From the NCBI GenBank assembly GCA_003134375.1, contig PLAY01000191.1:1-40056 (forward strand): a DNA stretch of 40,056 nt. Direction: 5' to 3'. The notes below the pieces were generated by a model. It made no database searches, had not been told where the DNA came from, and saw nothing but the letters and a program-made list of their open reading frames with translations. This document shows positions 29,504-38,928 of the stretch, in pieces (within the stretch, counting starts at the first letter, position 1; each line of letters begins with the position of its first letter). This DNA comes from Limisphaerales bacterium. GTDB lineage: Bacteria; Verrucomicrobiota; Verrucomicrobiia; Limisphaerales; UBA11358. The position numbers and the translations under genes were made by a program.

Positions 29504-30598
29504 TCATCCTTTGGGCCCGGCCTGGGCCAGTTCCAATTCCTGCAATTTCTGCAACACCGTCGTCGGGTCTTGCGCCTTGGTGATCACTTCTTCGCGCGCA
29601 ATCATGCCTTGCTGGTATCGATCCAGCAGAAAACTATCGAGCGTCACCATGCCAAATTTCGCGCCGGTTTGAATGTCCGAATTGAGGCGGAACGTTTTGT
29701 TGTCGCGAATCAACGCGGCAATGGACGGGGTGTTGACCATGATTTCAAACGCCGCCACGCGACCCGGCTTGTCCACGCGCGGAATCAACAATTGCGATAT
29801 CACCGCCTGCAACACCGTCGAGAGCTGGATGCGAATCTGCTCCTGCTGATTGCTCGGAAAGGCGTTCACCAGACGGTCAATCGTCTTGGCCGCGCCGGTC
29901 GTGTGCAGCGTGGCGAAAACCAGGTGCCCCGTTTCCGCCGCGGTCACCGCCGCCTCCATCGTTTCCAGGTCGCGCAGTTCCCCCACCAGCACCACGTCCG
30001 GGTCCTGGCGCAGCGCGCGGCGCAGCCCCTCGGCAAAATTCGGCACGTCCACGCCAATTTCGCGCTGCGTCACCAGCGCCTTCTTGTGTTTGTGGTAATA
30101 CTCAATCGGGTCTTCGATGGTGATGATATGCACCTCGTCGCGCTCCTCGTTGATGATGTTGATCATCGAGGCGAGCGTCGTGGTCTTGCCCGAGCCCGTC
30201 GGCCCGGTCACCAGGACCATCCCGCGCGGTTTGTAGAGCAACTCCTTCGCGCTCGGCGGAATGCCGATTTGCTCCATGGTCAGCAATTTGTTCGGAATCT
30301 GCCGGAGCACGACGCCGAAATTGCCCCGCTCCTTGAACACGCTCACGCGGAACCGCGCCGCATCGGCAAACGCAAAAGCGAAGTCCGCCCCGCCGCGCTC
30401 GCGCGTGCTCTGAATGTTCTCCTCCGACGTGATGCTGCGCATCAATTCCTCGGAATCCTCCGCTCTGAGCACCGGGCCTTCCACGCGGTGCAGAATGCCA
30501 TGCACGCGGATCACCGGCGGCGCCCCCACGCGAATATGCAGGTCGGACGCCCCCTCGGCCACCACCAATTGCAATAAATCAGACATCGAGTATGACAT
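29504..30598 (-). CDS. pilT: Twitching-motility/retraction ATPase PilT
   Basis: PilT powers pilus retraction. The 364-aa protein starts [24 protein letters not shown] after a short MSYS, contains Walker [11 protein letters not shown] with K138, [24 protein letters not shown], the His-box region [13 protein letters not shown], and the C-terminal [19 protein letters not shown] typical of PilT (AIREGK-like). It lacks the N-terminal MshEN domain and the zinc motif of PilB. ATG 30598 is chosen because ccaggaaattt upstream gives an AGGA ribosome-binding site at good spacing; a start at 30625 would overlap the upstream ATPase gene. Presence of PilT argues for a retractable pilus and not a pure type II secretion machine. 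Confidence 0.93.
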   Translation of the reverse strand: MSYSMSDLLQLVVAEGASDLHIRVGAPPVIRVHGILHRVEGPVLRAEDSEELMRSITSEENIQSTRERGGADFAFAFADAARFRVSVFKERGNFGVVLRQIPNKLLTMEQIGIPPSAKELLYKPRGMVLVTGPTGSGKTTTLASMINIINEERDEVHIITIEDPIEYYHKHKKALVTQREIGVDVPNFAEGLRRALRQDPDVVLVGELRDLETMEAAVTAAETGHLVFATLHTTGAAKTIDRLVNAFPSNQQEQIRIQLSTVLQAVISQLLIPRVDKPGRVAAFEIMVNTPSIAALIRDNKTFRLNSDIQTGAKFGMVTLDSFLLDRYQQGMIAREEVITKAQDPTTVLQKLQELELAQAGPKG

Positions 30599-30611
30599 AA
30601 ATTTCCTGGGG

Positions 30612-32327
30612 TTATGCCTCGTCACCGAGTGTCGAGCGGATGACCTCCTCAGCCGTCGTAAGCCCGGCCAGCACCTTGCGGATGCCGTCCTCGCGCAGGG
30701 TGCGCATGCCCATTTCGCGGGCGCGCGCGCGCAAAACCGAGGCGGTCGCCTTGTCGTAAATCAACTTCCGCGTTTCATCGTCAATGACGAATATTTCAAA
30801 GATGCCGAAGCGGCTGCGGTAACCCGTGTTCCCGCAATCGTTGCAGCCGCGGCCCTTCTGGAGCGTGGCACTTTGCAACTGGTCCGCGGTCAGGCTCAAG
30901 GCGTGCATCTCCGCGTCCGTGGGCTGATACGGCTGCGCGCACGTTTTGCAGATTTTGCGCACCAGCCGCTGCGCCATGAGGCAGCGCGTGGAAGACGCGA
31001 CCAAAAAGGGCTTCACGCCAATGTCCATGAGACGCGTGACGGCGCTCGGCGCGTCATTCGTGTGCAGCGTGGAGAAAACCAGATGGCCGGTCAGCGACGC
31101 GTTGATGGCGATGGTCGCGGTTTCCAGGTCGCGAATTTCACCGATCATCACGATGTTCGGCGCCTGGCGGAGAATCGAGCGCAAGGCCGCGGCAAACGTC
31201 AGCCCCACCGTTTCGTTCACCTGCACCTGGTTGATGCCGGCCAGAATATATTCCACCGGGTCTTCGACGGTGATGATTTTTCGGTCCGGCCGGTTGATGA
31301 AGTTCAAACAGGAATAAAGCGTCGTGGTCTTGCCTGAACCCGTCGGGCCGGTGACGAGCAAAATGCCATCAGGCAAACCGATGATCCGCTCGAACGTCTG
31401 CTGGTCGTCCGTGAAAAACCCGAGTTGCGGCAGCCCCAGCTTCAACCCTTCCTTGTCCAAAATACGCATCACGATGCTTTCGCCATGATACGTCGGCAGG
31501 CAGGACACGCGGAGATCAATCAACTTGGTGCCCACCTTTGACTGGATGCGTCCGTCCTGCGGAATGCGATGTTCGGAGATGGACATGTTGGACTGAATCT
31601 TCAGCCGGGTGATGATGGACGCCTGCAACCGTTTCGGCGGCGCCTTCATCTCCTGCATGATGCCGTCAATGCGGTAGCGCAGACGAAACCGCTTGGCCAG
31701 CGGCTCCAGATGAATGTCCGATGCCCGCATCTTGAAGGCGTCCACGATGATCTGGTTCACCAGCCGGATCAGCGGCGCGTCCGCGTCCACCAACCCGCCA
31801 TCATCCGCGCCGGGCATGTTGGCTTCAACGTGTTCCTCCGTCAGCTCCTGAATGACATCCTTGAAACGGCTGTCCTCGGCAATGCCCTTTTTTTCCCCGC
31901 CGTAATATTTGTTGAGCGCGGCTTCGATGTCCGGCTCCGAGGCCACGCGCAGCTCGATTTCCGCGTTGAGCAAATGCGTCAGCGTGTCAATCGTATTCAG
32001 GTCGGACGGGTCGGCAATGGCCACGGCCACCTTGCCCTCGGTTTTGAAGACGGGAACGACGCGGTATTTTTTGGCGATGTGGCGCGGAATGATGGTGATG
32101 ACGTCGTCGGGGATTTGGATGCCGGCCAGTTGAACAACTTCCGCGCCGAATTGCGCGGCCTTGGCCTGGGTCACGTCCGCCGGGCGAATGAGCTTGTTGG
32201 CCAGCATCAAATCCACCACGCCCACGCCCGAAGCCCTGGCTTCGGCGCGCGCCCCGGCGACCTGCTCGGCGTTCACGAAGCCGAGGTCCACCAATGAATC
32301 CACCAGATAATCGTCTTGTTCTGCCAC
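30612..32327 (-). CDS. GspE/PilB-type assembly ATPase (first copy)
   Basis: The 571-aa protein has an MshEN/GspE N-terminal domain ([12 protein letters not shown] ... [18 protein letters not shown]), a Walker [11 protein letters not shown] with K333, EDPVEYIL, Walker [30 protein letters not shown], and two zinc CxxC pairs at C460/C463 and C495/C498. It is related to the ATPase at 27785-29494 but differs at the N-terminus. The start codon is GTG (32327). A -10-like TATGAT lies at 32349-32354 on the minus strand, but the -35 region is weak. It is the first gene of the motor operon, followed by pilT. Confidence 0.95.
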   Translation of the reverse strand: MAEQDDYLVDSLVDLGFVNAEQVAGARAEARASGVGVVDLMLANKLIRPADVTQAKAAQFGAEVVQLAGIQIPDDVITIIPRHIAKKYRVVPVFKTEGKVAVAIADPSDLNTIDTLTHLLNAEIELRVASEPDIEAALNKYYGGEKKGIAEDSRFKDVIQELTEEHVEANMPGADDGGLVDADAPLIRLVNQIIVDAFKMRASDIHLEPLAKRFRLRYRIDGIMQEMKAPPKRLQASIITRLKIQSNMSISEHRIPQDGRIQSKVGTKLIDLRVSCLPTYHGESIVMRILDKEGLKLGLPQLGFFTDDQQTFERIIGLPDGILLVTGPTGSGKTTTLYSCLNFINRPDRKIITVEDPVEYILAGINQVQVNETVGLTFAAALRSILRQAPNIVMIGEIRDLETATIAINASLTGHLVFSTLHTNDAPSAVTRLMDIGVKPFLVASSTRCLMAQRLVRKICKTCAQPYQPTDAEMHALSLTADQLQSATLQKGRGCNDCGNTGYRSRFGIFEIFVIDDETRKLIYDKATASVLRARAREMGMRTLREDGIRKVLAGLTTAEEVIRSTLGDEA

Positions 32328-32509
32328 GATGTTTTTGCATCACACGGTATCATAACACGCCGCGAAATGCTCATAGAAGTTATTCAGCCGGGGTGTGCCC
32401 TGTCAATGCCGACCCCTGATTCTTTATTGAACTTTTAGCAACTTTTTTTGACGCCGGTGCCGGTGGTTTGCTGTTGCCATGCCCCAGCCGGTCAAAAAAG
32501 TGTGTCGTC
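32328..32509. promoter_or_regulatory. Divergent intergenic region, motor operon versus GH127 gene
   Basis: This 182-bp gap separates two divergently read genes and must hold at least one promoter for each. The only candidate I can name is TATGAT on the minus strand (32349-32354), close to the ATPase start. For the plus strand there is an AT-rich stretch near 32420-32450 without a convincing box pair. No dispersed hairpin repeat is seen here. Confidence 0.3.
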
Positions 32510-34525
32510 ATGAAAACCGCATTCTCCGGTTGTCGTTTTTTTGCCGTTGCGTTCACTGTCATTTTTAGCCTCAATTTGCCCGCGGCCGGCCCGCCGCCGC
32601 AGGATTACCCCATCCGGCCCGCCCCGTTCACCGCCGTCCATCTCAACGACGCTTTTTGGGCGCCCCGCCTCGAAACCAACCGCGCCGTCACCATTCCTTA
32701 TGCCTTTGGACAATGCCAGGCCTCCGGGCGCATGGACAATTTTGAGCGCGCCGCCGCCGTGTTGCGCGGCGAGAACATTGAGAACCGCAAACCGCCGGGA
32801 TTCCCATTCGACGACACCGACCTTTACAAGATCCTGGAAGGCGCTTCCTATTCTCTGGCGGTCCACCCCGATCCCCAGATGTCGGCCTGCCTCGACTCGC
32901 TCATCGCCAAGTTTGCCGCCGCCCAGGAACCGGACGGTTATCTTTACACCACCCGCACCATTGATCCCGCACATCCGCACCCCTGGGCCGGCACGAACCG
33001 GTGGGTGAATGACCCCGAGTCAAGCCACGAACTTTACAACGCCGGACATCTGTTTGAGGCCGCCGCCGCGCATTACCAGGCCACCGGCAAAACCAACCTG
33101 CTCATCATCGCGCTCAAGGAAGCCGATTTGCTCTGCCAAACCTTCGGCCCGGACACCAACCAATTGCATCTCTGGCCCGGACACGAAATCGTCGAAATGG
33201 GCCTCGCCCGGCTTTATCGCGTCACCGGCAACCCGCGCTACCTCAAACTCGCGAAATATTTCATCGACGTGCGCGGCACCCGGCCGGGCGGTGACGACTA
33301 CCATCAATCGCGCATCCCGCCGGTGGACCAGACCGAGGCCATCGGTCACGCCGTGCGCGCCGGTTACCTTTACAGCGGCATGGCCGACATCGCGGCCCTG
33401 ACCGGTGACCCGCAATACGTCGGCGCGATTGACAAGATATGGGAAAACGCGGTGGGCAAAAAACTTTACCTGACCGGCGGCATGGGTTCGCGCGCGCAAG
33501 GCGAAGCCTTTGGTGACAACTATGAATTGCCCAACCTCACCGCCTACAACGAAACCTGCGCGGCGGTGGCCAATGTTTTCTGGAACGAGCGCCTCTTTCT
33601 GCTGCACGGCGATGCCAAATACGTGGACGTGCTGGAACGCACGCTTTACAACGGGCTGCTCTCCGGCGTCTCGCTCGACGGCACGAAATTCTTTTACTCC
33701 AACCCGCTCGAATCCGACGGCTCACACCAGCGCCGCCCGTGGTTCGGCTGTGCCTGCTGCCCGGGCAATATCACGCGTTTCCTGCCGTCGGTGCCCGGCT
33801 ATGTTTACGCGCAAGCGGGCGACACCATTTACGTCAACCTCTACGCCGGCAACACGGCCAGCATCAAACTGGAGAGCGGACGCACGGTTATCATCACGCA
33901 GGAAACCCGGTATCCCTGGAACGGCACCGTTAAAATGACCGTCCAGCCGGAGTGGCGGAGAAACAAGGAGTTTACCATCAAGGTCCGCATCCCCGGCTGG
34001 GCGCGCAATGAACCGGTGCCGGGCGGCCTCTACAAATTTTGCGACGCGCTGAACGAACCGGTCTCCCTCACTGTCAATGGCGAGGACGTGCCGGTCAAGC
34101 CCGACCAGGGTTACGTGAACCTGGTTCGCGCGTGGAAACCCGGCGACGTGATTGAACTCGATCTGCCGATGCTCATACGGCACGTGACGGCCAGCGAAAA
34201 TGTCCCGGCCGACCGCGGCCGGGTCGCGTTGCAGCGCGGGCCGATTGTGTTTTGCGCCGAGTGGCCCGACACCCCAAACGGCAAGGTGCGCAAACTGCTG
34301 TTGCCCGATGACCAGCCGCTCACCACCCGGTTCGACCCGGCCTTGCTCAACGGGGTCCAGGTCATCGAAGGCAAGGGCTTCAACGTGGCCACCAACGAAT
34401 TCGGAAAAGCCTTCAAACGCCTGCAGGACTTCAAAGCCATCCCGTACTTCGCCTGGGCCAATCGCGGGCCCGGCGAAATGATCGTCTGGATCCCCAACTC
34501 GGAGAGCGCCCTGCGCGCGCCATGA
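32510..34525 (+). CDS. GH127 beta-L-arabinofuranosidase family protein (DUF1680)
   Basis: GH127 enzymes remove beta-L-arabinofuranose from plant glycans such as arabinan or hydroxyproline-linked chains. The 671-aa product has a signal peptide (MKTAFSGCRFFAVAFTVIFSLNLPAAG) and the (alpha/alpha)6 domain signature: FTAVHLNDAFWAPR at the start, MGSRAQGEAFGDNYELPN, AYNETCA with E348 and C350, and WFGCACCPGN with C416 and C417. These four residues match the zinc-binding Glu-Cys3 site of HypBA1, with C416 the expected nucleophile. ATG 32510 is chosen because the signal peptide follows directly. It starts a cluster with GH2 and GH3 genes. Some DUF1680 members have other specificities, so the substrate is provisional. 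Confidence 0.9.
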   Translation: MKTAFSGCRFFAVAFTVIFSLNLPAAGPPPQDYPIRPAPFTAVHLNDAFWAPRLETNRAVTIPYAFGQCQASGRMDNFERAAAVLRGENIENRKPPGFPFDDTDLYKILEGASYSLAVHPDPQMSACLDSLIAKFAAAQEPDGYLYTTRTIDPAHPHPWAGTNRWVNDPESSHELYNAGHLFEAAAAHYQATGKTNLLIIALKEADLLCQTFGPDTNQLHLWPGHEIVEMGLARLYRVTGNPRYLKLAKYFIDVRGTRPGGDDYHQSRIPPVDQTEAIGHAVRAGYLYSGMADIAALTGDPQYVGAIDKIWENAVGKKLYLTGGMGSRAQGEAFGDNYELPNLTAYNETCAAVANVFWNERLFLLHGDAKYVDVLERTLYNGLLSGVSLDGTKFFYSNPLESDGSHQRRPWFGCACCPGNITRFLPSVPGYVYAQAGDTIYVNLYAGNTASIKLESGRTVIITQETRYPWNGTVKMTVQPEWRRNKEFTIKVRIPGWARNEPVPGGLYKFCDALNEPVSLTVNGEDVPVKPDQGYVNLVRAWKPGDVIELDLPMLIRHVTASENVPADRGRVALQRGPIVFCAEWPDTPNGKVRKLLLPDDQPLTTRFDPALLNGVQVIEGKGFNVATNEFGKAFKRLQDFKAIPYFAWANRGPGEMIVWIPNSESALRAP

Positions 34526-34580
34526 CGGAATGCGGCGGCGGTCAAAGCCCCAATCACGGCAGGAGCACGGCAAACGGTTT

Positions 34581-34645
34581 GGAGTTCCGCCTTCAGGCGG
34601 CCCGACATGGTTTGCTCCACAGTGACCGCCTGAAGGCGGAACTCC
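34581..34645. repeat. Long hairpin repeat with 20-bp perfect arms
   Basis: Arms 34581-34600 (ggagttccgccttcaggcgg) and 34626-34645 are exact complements with a 25-base loop. Each arm contains its own small palindrome ccgcc-ttca-ggcgg, so cruciform or twin-hairpin forms are possible. It lies about 55 bp after the GH127 stop codon and might also act as an mRNA 3' stabiliser. Confidence 0.9.
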
Positions 34646-34674
34646 GAACGGTGGAGTGTCAATCGATACGCCAT

Positions 34675-34692
34675 TAGGGCGGTTCCAACTTT
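34675..34692. repeat. 18-bp repeat matching window positions 1-18 in inverse orientation
   Basis: tagggcggttccaacttt at 34675-34692 is the exact reverse complement of the first 18 bases of the window. The window therefore begins inside another copy of this dispersed element, in opposite orientation. The copy here directly precedes the hairpin cluster at 34696-34818 and may be part of it. Confidence 0.8.
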
Positions 34693-34695
34693 GAT

Positions 34696-34818
34696 GTAGC
34701 GCAGACATTCTTGTCTGCGGGTTTGCGGGACATTCTTGTCCCGTGTTTCATCCTCACGAAAGAGGCGACTGGAAAGTCGCCTGAATCCCGCAATGCGGGA
34801 CTGGAAAGCCTGCGCTAC
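34696..34818. repeat. Hairpin cluster with gtagcgcag/ctgcgctac outer arms
   Basis: Outer arms 34696-34704 and 34810-34818 enclose hairpins gcagaca-ttct-tgtctgc (34701-34718), cgggaca-ttct-tgtcccg (34726-34743), aggcgact-ggaa-agtcgcct (34763-34782) and tcccgca-a-tgcggga (34786-34800). The outer arms are the same as in the element inside the prepilin C leader, while the inner hairpins differ in sequence but keep the short-stem, short-loop plan. Confidence 0.9.
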
Positions 34819-35089
34819 GTAATAACTGGAAATGCTCTAATTTTGACGGCAGACTTTGGCATTGCTTTTGCGGGTTTGATTCTTAACTTCATCGGCTATG
34901 AAAGCCACCGTGTTTTTTCTCCGTTTTTTTGTCGGATTTGCCGCCCGGCGGCGCTTTACCAGTGATAAATGACGGATCATCGAACATGGCTTGCGAATTG
35001 GCCGGCGCTTTTTTGCCGGTGCCCGCCTATTCATCCGCCGTGCAGTTTTATTGCTTTCCCGACCAACGTTAAATAGTTTATACATCCCA

Positions 35090-38029
35090 ATGAAAACCAA
35101 ATCCTTCCGTGTTTTTCTGGTTGTCCAGCTCCTGCTCGCCGCCGCGGGTTTGAATTTGTTCGCCGCCCCCGCCGCCAGCCCGCGCGAACGGTTGCTGCTG
35201 GATTCCGGCTGGAAATTCCATCTCGGCAACGACTGGGGCATCGCCCAGAACCTGGCCAAGGCCGGCTCCGGCAGCGGCCCGGCCGGCATCTGGTTCAGCG
35301 ACGCGAGCTGGCGCACGGTGAATCTGCCGCACGATTGGGCGGTGGAACTGCCCTTCGATAAAAACGCGGACGGCCCGCACGGGTTCAAGGCGCTGGGCCA
35401 CGGATTTCCCTCCAACAGCGTGGCGTGGTATCGCCGCACCTTTGAATTGCCAAAAGAAGATTCCGGCAAACGGCTCTGGCTGGAATTCGACGGCGTGTTC
35501 CGCGATTGCGAAATTTTTGTCAACGGCTGGTTCATCGGCCACCACGAAAGCGGTTACGGCAGCTTCTGCTATGACATCACCGACGTGGCGGATTGCGGCG
35601 GGAAAAACGTGGTCGCGGTGAAGGTAAACGCCTCCGAATCTGAAGGCTGGTTTTATGAGGGCGCGGGAATTTACCGCCACGTCTGGCTGGTGAAAACCGC
35701 GCCGGTCGCCATCGCGCCGGACGGGATTTTTGTTTACAGCCAGTTCAAAAATAATGCGCCGGAAGGCATGGCCGAAATTCATATCCAAACCCAATTGCAC
35801 AATTGGCAAGACAATTCTGCCGCTGCAACAGTCAAATGCGAAATCATCAGTCCCGATGGAAAATCCGTCGGTAAAACTGAAAAAACACTTGATTTGAAAT
35901 CGTGGGCTGACCAGCCAGTTGAGTCCGGTTTTTATCTTATTCGTGAAGGTGAACTATTCGATATTGAAACTCCTATCGGTTGGAATGCAGTTTTTCATAC
36001 GCCAATCCTCTGGTCGCCGGAATCACCCAAGCTCTACAAGCTCGTCACGACGGTCGAGAGCGACGGCAAAGTGGTTGACCGCCAGGAAACCGAGTTCGGC
36101 ATCCGCACCGTGGGGTTTGACAAGGACAAGGGATTTTTGCTGAACGGCAAGCCCTACCTTTTGAAAGGCACGTGCAATCACCAGGACATGGCGGGCGTGG
36201 GCGCGGCGTTGCCGGATGCGTTGCAGTATTTCCGCATCGCGAAGTTGAAGGAGGTCGGCATCAACGCCTATCGCACGTCGCATAATCCACCCACGCCGGA
36301 GCTGCTCGAAGCCTGCGACCATCTGGGCATGCTGGTTATGGATGAAAACCGGCTGTTGGGCAGCGACCCGCTGCATCTGAAGTGGTTCGAAGAGTTCATC
36401 CGCCGCGATCGCAATCATCCGAGCGTGGCCATCTGGTCCTTGGCCAACGAGGAGTTCAGCGCCGGAGGCACTCCCGAAGGCAAACGGGTTGGCGAAACGA
36501 TGCAGGACCTGGTCAAGCGGCTCGATCCCACCCGGCCCGTGACTTACAACGCGGCCGTCGGCAACGAGTTTGCGGGTGTCAACGAAATCATCGAGGTGCG
36601 CGGCTGGAGTTACCACATCGGCACGAACAACATGGACGCCTATCACGCGGCGCATCCCAATCAGCCGAATGTCGGCAGCGAACAGGGCAGCACCGTCAGC
36701 ACGCGCGGCATTTACACGAACGACGCGGCGCGCGGGTATGTGAGCGCCTACGACGACAACGCGCAGCCCTGGTCGAACACGGCCGAACAATGGTGGAGTT
36801 TCTTTGCCCCGCGTCCGTGGCTGTCCGGCGGCTTTATCTGGACGGGGTTTGATTACCGCGGCGAGCCGACGCCGTATCGCTGGCCGTGCATCAATTCGCA
36901 CTTCGGCATCCTGGATATGTGCGGCTTTCGCAAGGACAACTCCTGGTATTACCAGGCGTGGTGGACGGACAAACCGGTGTTGCATCTGCTGCCGCACTGG
37001 AACTGGCCGGGCCGGGAAGGCCAGGAACTGGACGTGCGCGCGTTGAGCAATTGCGAGGAGGTGGAATTGTTCCTGAACGGCCGGAGCCTTGGCCGGCAGA
37101 CGATGAAAAAAGATTCCGAGTTGAAATGGAAGGTGAAATATGCGCCCGGCACCCTCTCGGCCAAAGGCTATAAAAACGGACAGCTCGTGGCCGAAACCAA
37201 GGTCGAAACCACCGGCGCGCCCGCCGCCATCCAACTCATGCCCGACCGTTCCACCCTCAACGCCGACGGCGAGGACGCGAGCGTGTTCACCGTGGCCGTG
37301 ACCGATGCGCAGGGCCGCGTGGTGCCGGTGGCAATGGATTTGATTCATTTCGAGTTGAGCGGTCCCGGAAAAATTCTCGGCGTCGGCAATGGCGACCCCA
37401 GTTGCCACGAGCCGGATGTTTATCTGCCGGTGTGGACAAATTATTCCGTCGCCGTGGATGACGGCTGGCGCTGGGAGAAAACCACCCAGCCGTGGAACGC
37501 CAACCTGCCGGAATTCGCCGCGTCATTCGACGATTCCACCTGGGCGCCGGCCGACGTCCAATCCGTCACCAACCAGTTGGGTGACAATGAGCACGGGGTT
37601 TTCCGCACGCACCTCAAGGTGACGGAAGCGGAACTGGCCGCCGACGCGGTCGAACTGTGCTTCGGCGCGCTCAATGGCACCGGGAAGATTTACGTAAACG
37701 GCCAGAAGGCCGGTGAAACGCATGACGGAGGGATCGTCTCGTCGGTGGACGCGAAACGTCTGCTGCATCCGGGCGACAACCCCGTGGCCGTGTTGGTTGA
37801 AAATTATTCCAGTTCCGGCGGCATCAACAAAGGCGTGACCTTGCGGTTGCAGGACAAACCGGTTCTGCCCGAATGGAAGCGCAGCGTGTTCAACGGCCTC
37901 GGACAAATTATTGTGCAATCCACGAAGAAACCCGGTGCCATCAGGCTGACCGCCAGTGCGGACGGTTTGTCGCCGGCCACCGTGTCCGTCCCATCGCAAC
38001 CCTGCACCGCGCGGCCGGTGGTGCCGTAA
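35090..38029 (+). CDS. GH2 family beta-galactosidase-like enzyme, secreted
   Basis: GH2 enzymes hydrolyse beta-galactosides and related glycosides with retention. The 979-aa product has a signal peptide (MKTKSFRVFLVVQLLLAAAGLNLFA), a sugar-binding domain starting LLLDSGWKFHLGNDW with VNLPHDWAVELPF and YRRTFELP, and a TIM barrel from about residue 330 (GIRTVGFDKDKGFLLNGKPYLLKGTCNHQD). NEE carries the acid/base E454, and NVGSEQGS gives E531 as the likely nucleophile. After the usual C-terminal DUF4982/Big-like domains, a second jelly-roll-like module (~790-935; SFDDSTWAPADVQ, GKIYVNGQKAGE) appears inserted before the end. Residues ~220-305 use AT-richer codons than the rest. Galactosidase specificity is inferred; related GH2 groups exist. 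Confidence 0.9.
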   Translation: MKTKSFRVFLVVQLLLAAAGLNLFAAPAASPRERLLLDSGWKFHLGNDWGIAQNLAKAGSGSGPAGIWFSDASWRTVNLPHDWAVELPFDKNADGPHGFKALGHGFPSNSVAWYRRTFELPKEDSGKRLWLEFDGVFRDCEIFVNGWFIGHHESGYGSFCYDITDVADCGGKNVVAVKVNASESEGWFYEGAGIYRHVWLVKTAPVAIAPDGIFVYSQFKNNAPEGMAEIHIQTQLHNWQDNSAAATVKCEIISPDGKSVGKTEKTLDLKSWADQPVESGFYLIREGELFDIETPIGWNAVFHTPILWSPESPKLYKLVTTVESDGKVVDRQETEFGIRTVGFDKDKGFLLNGKPYLLKGTCNHQDMAGVGAALPDALQYFRIAKLKEVGINAYRTSHNPPTPELLEACDHLGMLVMDENRLLGSDPLHLKWFEEFIRRDRNHPSVAIWSLANEEFSAGGTPEGKRVGETMQDLVKRLDPTRPVTYNAAVGNEFAGVNEIIEVRGWSYHIGTNNMDAYHAAHPNQPNVGSEQGSTVSTRGIYTNDAARGYVSAYDDNAQPWSNTAEQWWSFFAPRPWLSGGFIWTGFDYRGEPTPYRWPCINSHFGILDMCGFRKDNSWYYQAWWTDKPVLHLLPHWNWPGREGQELDVRALSNCEEVELFLNGRSLGRQTMKKDSELKWKVKYAPGTLSAKGYKNGQLVAETKVETTGAPAAIQLMPDRSTLNADGEDASVFTVAVTDAQGRVVPVAMDLIHFELSGPGKILGVGNGDPSCHEPDVYLPVWTNYSVAVDDGWRWEKTTQPWNANLPEFAASFDDSTWAPADVQSVTNQLGDNEHGVFRTHLKVTEAELAADAVELCFGALNGTGKIYVNGQKAGETHDGGIVSSVDAKRLLHPGDNPVAVLVENYSSSGGINKGVTLRLQDKPVLPEWKRSVFNGLGQIIVQSTKKPGAIRLTASADGLSPATVSVPSQPCTARPVVP

Positions 38030-38067
38030 AAAAACATCAGCGCGCCAAAAGCCCGCGCAATGGTAAT

Positions 38068-38101
38068 ACAAAACTTTGTCCCACGTGGGACAAAGTTTTG
38101 T
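38068..38101. repeat. 34-bp perfect palindrome, copy 1 (at the paaX-like 3' end)
   Basis: A perfect palindrome centred on cacgtg (38082-38087 region), with arms reading acaaaactttgtcccac and its complement. It lies between the GH2 stop and the converging paaX-like stop, whose stop codon it touches (38101-38103). It could serve as a bidirectional terminator-like hairpin. It is nearly identical to the copy at 38928-38963. Confidence 0.95.
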
Positions 38102-38928
38102 TATGACGTGAATGGATTAAAGGTGCGCAATTGTCGCCCGGCTTCCCGGAGCGCCTTGATCCGCCGGCGCCACACCTGTTGCCCCAAGTAACCGGGCGGC
38201 AGGATTTTTTCCGGCAGGAGCGGATCATGGATCACCGCGTCCAGCCACGCTTCGCGCTCCGTCACGGCCCAATACTGCAACGCCTTGGCCGCCGCTTCGT
38301 TCCCAAGCACCCCGCCCGGCCGCGCGCCAAGGATTTTCAAATGCCGGGCATAACGGTGATTGATGCGCTCGAAGTCCCAGGCACCCGCGACGATTTCAGC
38401 GTCGGATTCCCCCGCGCACGCCCGCGCCTCCAACAGGACGAGTGACTCCACATTGATCTTGCCGCTAACGAGAATGCGTCTTTCTTCCTCCAGCGAATCA
38501 GGTGTAATCCAAACGCTGTTTTGCAAACAGCCGAAGCCTTTATCGCGGAGATAGCGTCGCAACTGCTTGCGGTGCGAGTTTTGCGTGATTGGAACATCGA
38601 ACAGCACGAGCCGCCAGCGACCGTCCCATTCGCGCGCCCATCTGGCCCGTGGATCACGCCCCCCCAGCGCGTGCAATCGGCCCTGCCAAGTGAGGCGATA
38701 CATGCGGTCATCGGGCGCGACAGGATCACGCTCGATCAACTGCTGATCTTCCAGCGTAGAAACCTGTCGCATCAGGTTGTTGCGATAGGCCCACCTCTCG
38801 TAGGAGTCCGTGAGGTTGCGGAACGTGGGCCGGGCAACCGTTTCGGCGGACCAGAGGAGGAAATTCAGGAACTCTTCGGTCTGGGGTTTTATGACCGGAC
38901 ATTGGCATGAAGTGGCAAATGACACCAT
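38101..38928 (-). CDS. PaaX-family transcriptional regulator
   Basis: PaaX-type proteins are repressors with an N-terminal winged helix, a Cas2-like middle domain and a C-terminal domain. The 275-aa product contains FLNFLLWSAETVARPTFRNLTDSYERWAYRNNLMRQVSTLEDQQLIERD (winged helix, ~17-70), WRLVLFDVPITQNSHRKQLRRYLRDKGFGCLQNSVWI (Cas2-like, ~105-145), and AWDFERINHRYARHL (C-terminal). ATG 38928 is chosen because a longer start would translate the palindrome. That palindrome directly abuts the start codon and no Shine-Dalgarno sequence is seen, so translation or transcription may be self-limited. It is read against the flanking glycosidase genes and is the likely local regulator; its inducer is unknown. 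The classical phenylacetyl-CoA role is not implied. Confidence 0.85.
   Translation of the reverse strand: MVSFATSCQCPVIKPQTEEFLNFLLWSAETVARPTFRNLTDSYERWAYRNNLMRQVSTLEDQQLIERDPVAPDDRMYRLTWQGRLHALGGRDPRARWAREWDGRWRLVLFDVPITQNSHRKQLRRYLRDKGFGCLQNSVWITPDSLEEERRILVSGKINVESLVLLEARACAGESDAEIVAGAWDFERINHRYARHLKILGARPGGVLGNEAAAKALQYWAVTEREAWLDAVIHDPLLPEKILPPGYLGQQVWRRRIKALREAGRQLRTFNPFTS

Larger units (their letters stand above)
34526..35089. other. 564-bp intergenic region with two hairpin repeat elements
   Basis: No gene is seen. The region holds the long hairpin 34581-34645, an 18-base stretch at 34675-34692 that is the exact reverse complement of window positions 1-18, and the hairpin cluster 34696-34818. 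The remaining ~270 bp up to the GH2 start are plainer and AT-richer near 34840-34960; they presumably hold the GH2 promoter, but I could not find a convincing box pair. Open frames on the minus strand here are composition artefacts. Confidence 0.6.

Noticed and set aside
34111..34674. Minus-strand frame at the end of the GH127 gene and into the repeat region
   Set aside because: Half is antisense to GH127 and half is hairpin repeat DNA; no protein features.
36023..37408. 461-aa minus-strand frame opposite the GH2 gene
   Set aside because: It runs antisense through the catalytic barrel, including E454 and E531 codons, and shows no family resemblance.
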